Origin: Paenibacillus ihumii
Lineage (GTDB): Bacteria; Bacillota; Bacilli; Paenibacillales; Paenibacillaceae
Length of the DNA stretch: 64,000 nucleotides
Direction: 5' to 3'
Assembly (NCBI RefSeq): GCF_001403875.1
Contig: NZ_LN884299.1
Coordinates: 248,001 to 312,000 of the forward strand
The position numbers were made by a program, and so were the translations under genes. The number at the start of each line of letters is the position of its first letter. Positions within the stretch are counted from its first letter, which is position 1. Positions 62,907 through 64,000 of the stretch are shown here, piece by piece. The notes beneath the pieces are model-generated. The model did not search any database. It was given only the letters and a program-made list of their open reading frames with translations, and was not told where the DNA came from.

Positions 62907-64000
62907 TTACTCCGCAGCCAGTCCGTTGTTCAAATCCTTGATTTGTGTAATGGCTTTTTCCATTGCCGTCTTAGGATCGGTTTTGTTATCCCAAATGTCA
63001 GCCAAAGCTGCGTTGACAGGCGCCCACACGTTTCCGATTTCCGGAATTGAAGGCATCGGCTCCGAATTTTTGGCCTGCTCGGCAAAGCCGGATACGATCG
63101 GATCGTTCTTGATTTGGTCGGCCTCCAGCGCTTCGAGGTTCGTAGGCACCGAGCCGATCTTCTCATTCAGCAGCAATTGCGCTTCCTTGGTCGTAGCAAA
63201 TTGGGCATACAATTTCGCGGCATTCGGATATTTCGCAAAAGAGCTTACCGTGTAAATTTTAATGCCGGAGAAAGTAATAGCCGTCTTTCCGTTAACCGCA
63301 GGGATCGGGGCAATCGCCAGATTGTCGCCGAGAGCTTCCTTGTAGCCAGCAACCTCCCACGGTCCATTTATGTCCATTGCTACATCTCCTGCACCGAACA
63401 AGCCGCGTTTGATATCCGGGTTAATGTCCCCGCTCTTGACCGGCAGAATTTCAGCCAGGCTTTGATATACCTTCATGCTCTCAGCTACGCCTTCCTTGGC
63501 GAGGCCGATATCATCCTTGTTTGTACCGTTGTCTCCGAAAAGATATCCGCCGCCGCTAGCAATAAACGGATAGTTGAAGTACATATTGCCCGTCTCCCAC
63601 ATCAGGGCGTATTTTTTCTTGGACTTATCCGTAAACGTCTTGCCGAATTCGATTAATTCCTCAAAGGACTTGGGCGGCTCCGGAACGAGCGATTTGTTGT
63701 AGAACAAAGCGGTCGTCTCAGCCGCTCTCGGGTAGCCGTACAGCGTTCCATCATATGTAGCGCCGATGATTGAAGCCTCGGTATTGTTCTTCTTCGTCTC
63801 CTCCGCAAAGACGTCATTCTCCAGAATTAATCCCGATGTAGCTGCATTCCCCAGTTGATCATGCGGAATAATGACCACGTCTGCGCCTAATCCGGAAGGT
63901 CCGTCCGTCGTTAACTTGCCCACTTGATCGGTAGCGGCTACTTCTTCAATCTTCACCTTAACGCCGTACTTCTCCTCAAACTGTCTGGCGATCTCCTCGG
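62907..64000 (-). CDS. Extracellular maltose/maltodextrin-binding protein (partial)
   Basis: The frame runs to the window edge, so the N-terminus with its signal peptide is missing; the visible 364 codons start EEIARQFEEKYGVKV. Motifs of the MalE fold include NGPWEVAGYKEALG (ligand-binding Trp), GSVPTNLEALE and SKKKYALMWETGNMYFNYPF. The Gly/Glu-rich fold and the order gene-MalF-MalG identify a sugar importer, probably maltodextrin. Confidence 0.9.
   Translation of the reverse strand, partial: EEIARQFEEKYGVKVKIEEVAATDQVGKLTTDGPSGLGADVVIIPHDQLGNAATSGLILENDVFAEETKKNNTEASIIGATYDGTLYGYPRAAETTALFYNKSLVPEPPKSFEELIEFGKTFTDKSKKKYALMWETGNMYFNYPFIASGGGYLFGDNGTNKDDIGLAKEGVAESMKVYQSLAEILPVKSGDINPDIKRGLFGAGDVAMDINGPWEVAGYKEALGDNLAIAPIPAVNGKTAITFSGIKIYTVSSFAKYPNAAKLYAQFATTKEAQLLLNEKIGSVPTNLEALEADQIKNDPIVSGFAEQAKNSEPMPSIPEIGNVWAPVNAALADIWDNKTDPKTAMEKAITQIKDLNNGLAAE

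Overview
This window reads as a chromosomal segment of a Gram-positive endospore-former-type Bacillota, most likely Paenibacillus or a close relative. Evidence: strong AGGAGG-type ribosome binding sites, frequent TTG/GTG starts, lipoprotein signal peptides, a haem-copper menaquinol oxidase of Qox type, CsoR/CopZ and YcnJ/YcnI-like copper proteins, a YdjO-like protein, a MocR regulator and Gram-positive-style maltose transport genes. The genus is inference; no rRNA or tRNA gene was recognised.

Layout. 0-5 kb: a von Willebrand A membrane protein (cut by the left edge), divergent from a three-gene coupled operon of uncharacterised membrane proteins. 5-14.6 kb: an FMN reductase, an SDR dehydrogenase, the NAD(P)H-hydrate repair gene nnr (broken in this sequence by sequencing-adapter DNA), an NmrA-like reductase, a TauE/SafE exporter with its DUF1634 partner, a GNAT acetyltransferase, a DUF421 protein and an unknown membrane protein. 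14.8-19.2 kb: a sulfate ABC importer (binding protein, two permeases, YezD) with a strong promoter, a long leader and an unusual 834-bp repetitive gap between the permease genes. 20.4-28.7 kb: 6-phosphogluconolactonase, an Rrf2 regulator, a CcdC-like protein, then an ABC-2 export system divergent from a NarL-type two-component system. 28.7-34.5 kb: cold-shock proteins, a TatD hydrolase, a nitroreductase, a LysE exporter divergent from a MocR regulator, and a lipoprotein.

34.6-47.1 kb is dominated by copper and respiration: copZ and csoR (with a recognisable CsoR operator), the qoxABCD operon and a copCD-ycnI pair, interrupted by a small AT-rich island of decayed genes and by ddh. 47.1-64 kb: an MFS transporter coupled to a glycerophosphodiesterase, an FMN reductase, PspC/PspA, an IS3-family insertion sequence with a -1 frameshift site, a QmcA/NfeD pair, the cystine carrier TcyP, a chemoreceptor, and a maltose-type importer running off the right edge.

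Two things stand out. First, positions 8683-8928 contain Nextera (Tn5 mosaic end) and TruSeq-like adapter sequence inside nnr, so the assembly there is chimeric. Second, almost every long intergenic gap carries its own private tandem or degenerate repeat (about twenty arrays, unit lengths 6 to about 60 bp). On top of these are two dispersed element families found twice each: a ~135-bp MITE-like element and a ~180-bp element built of two inward-facing pairs of units. I did not find a clearly new defence or biosynthetic system. The least explained gene group is the vWA/zinc-ribbon/TPR membrane cluster at the left end.
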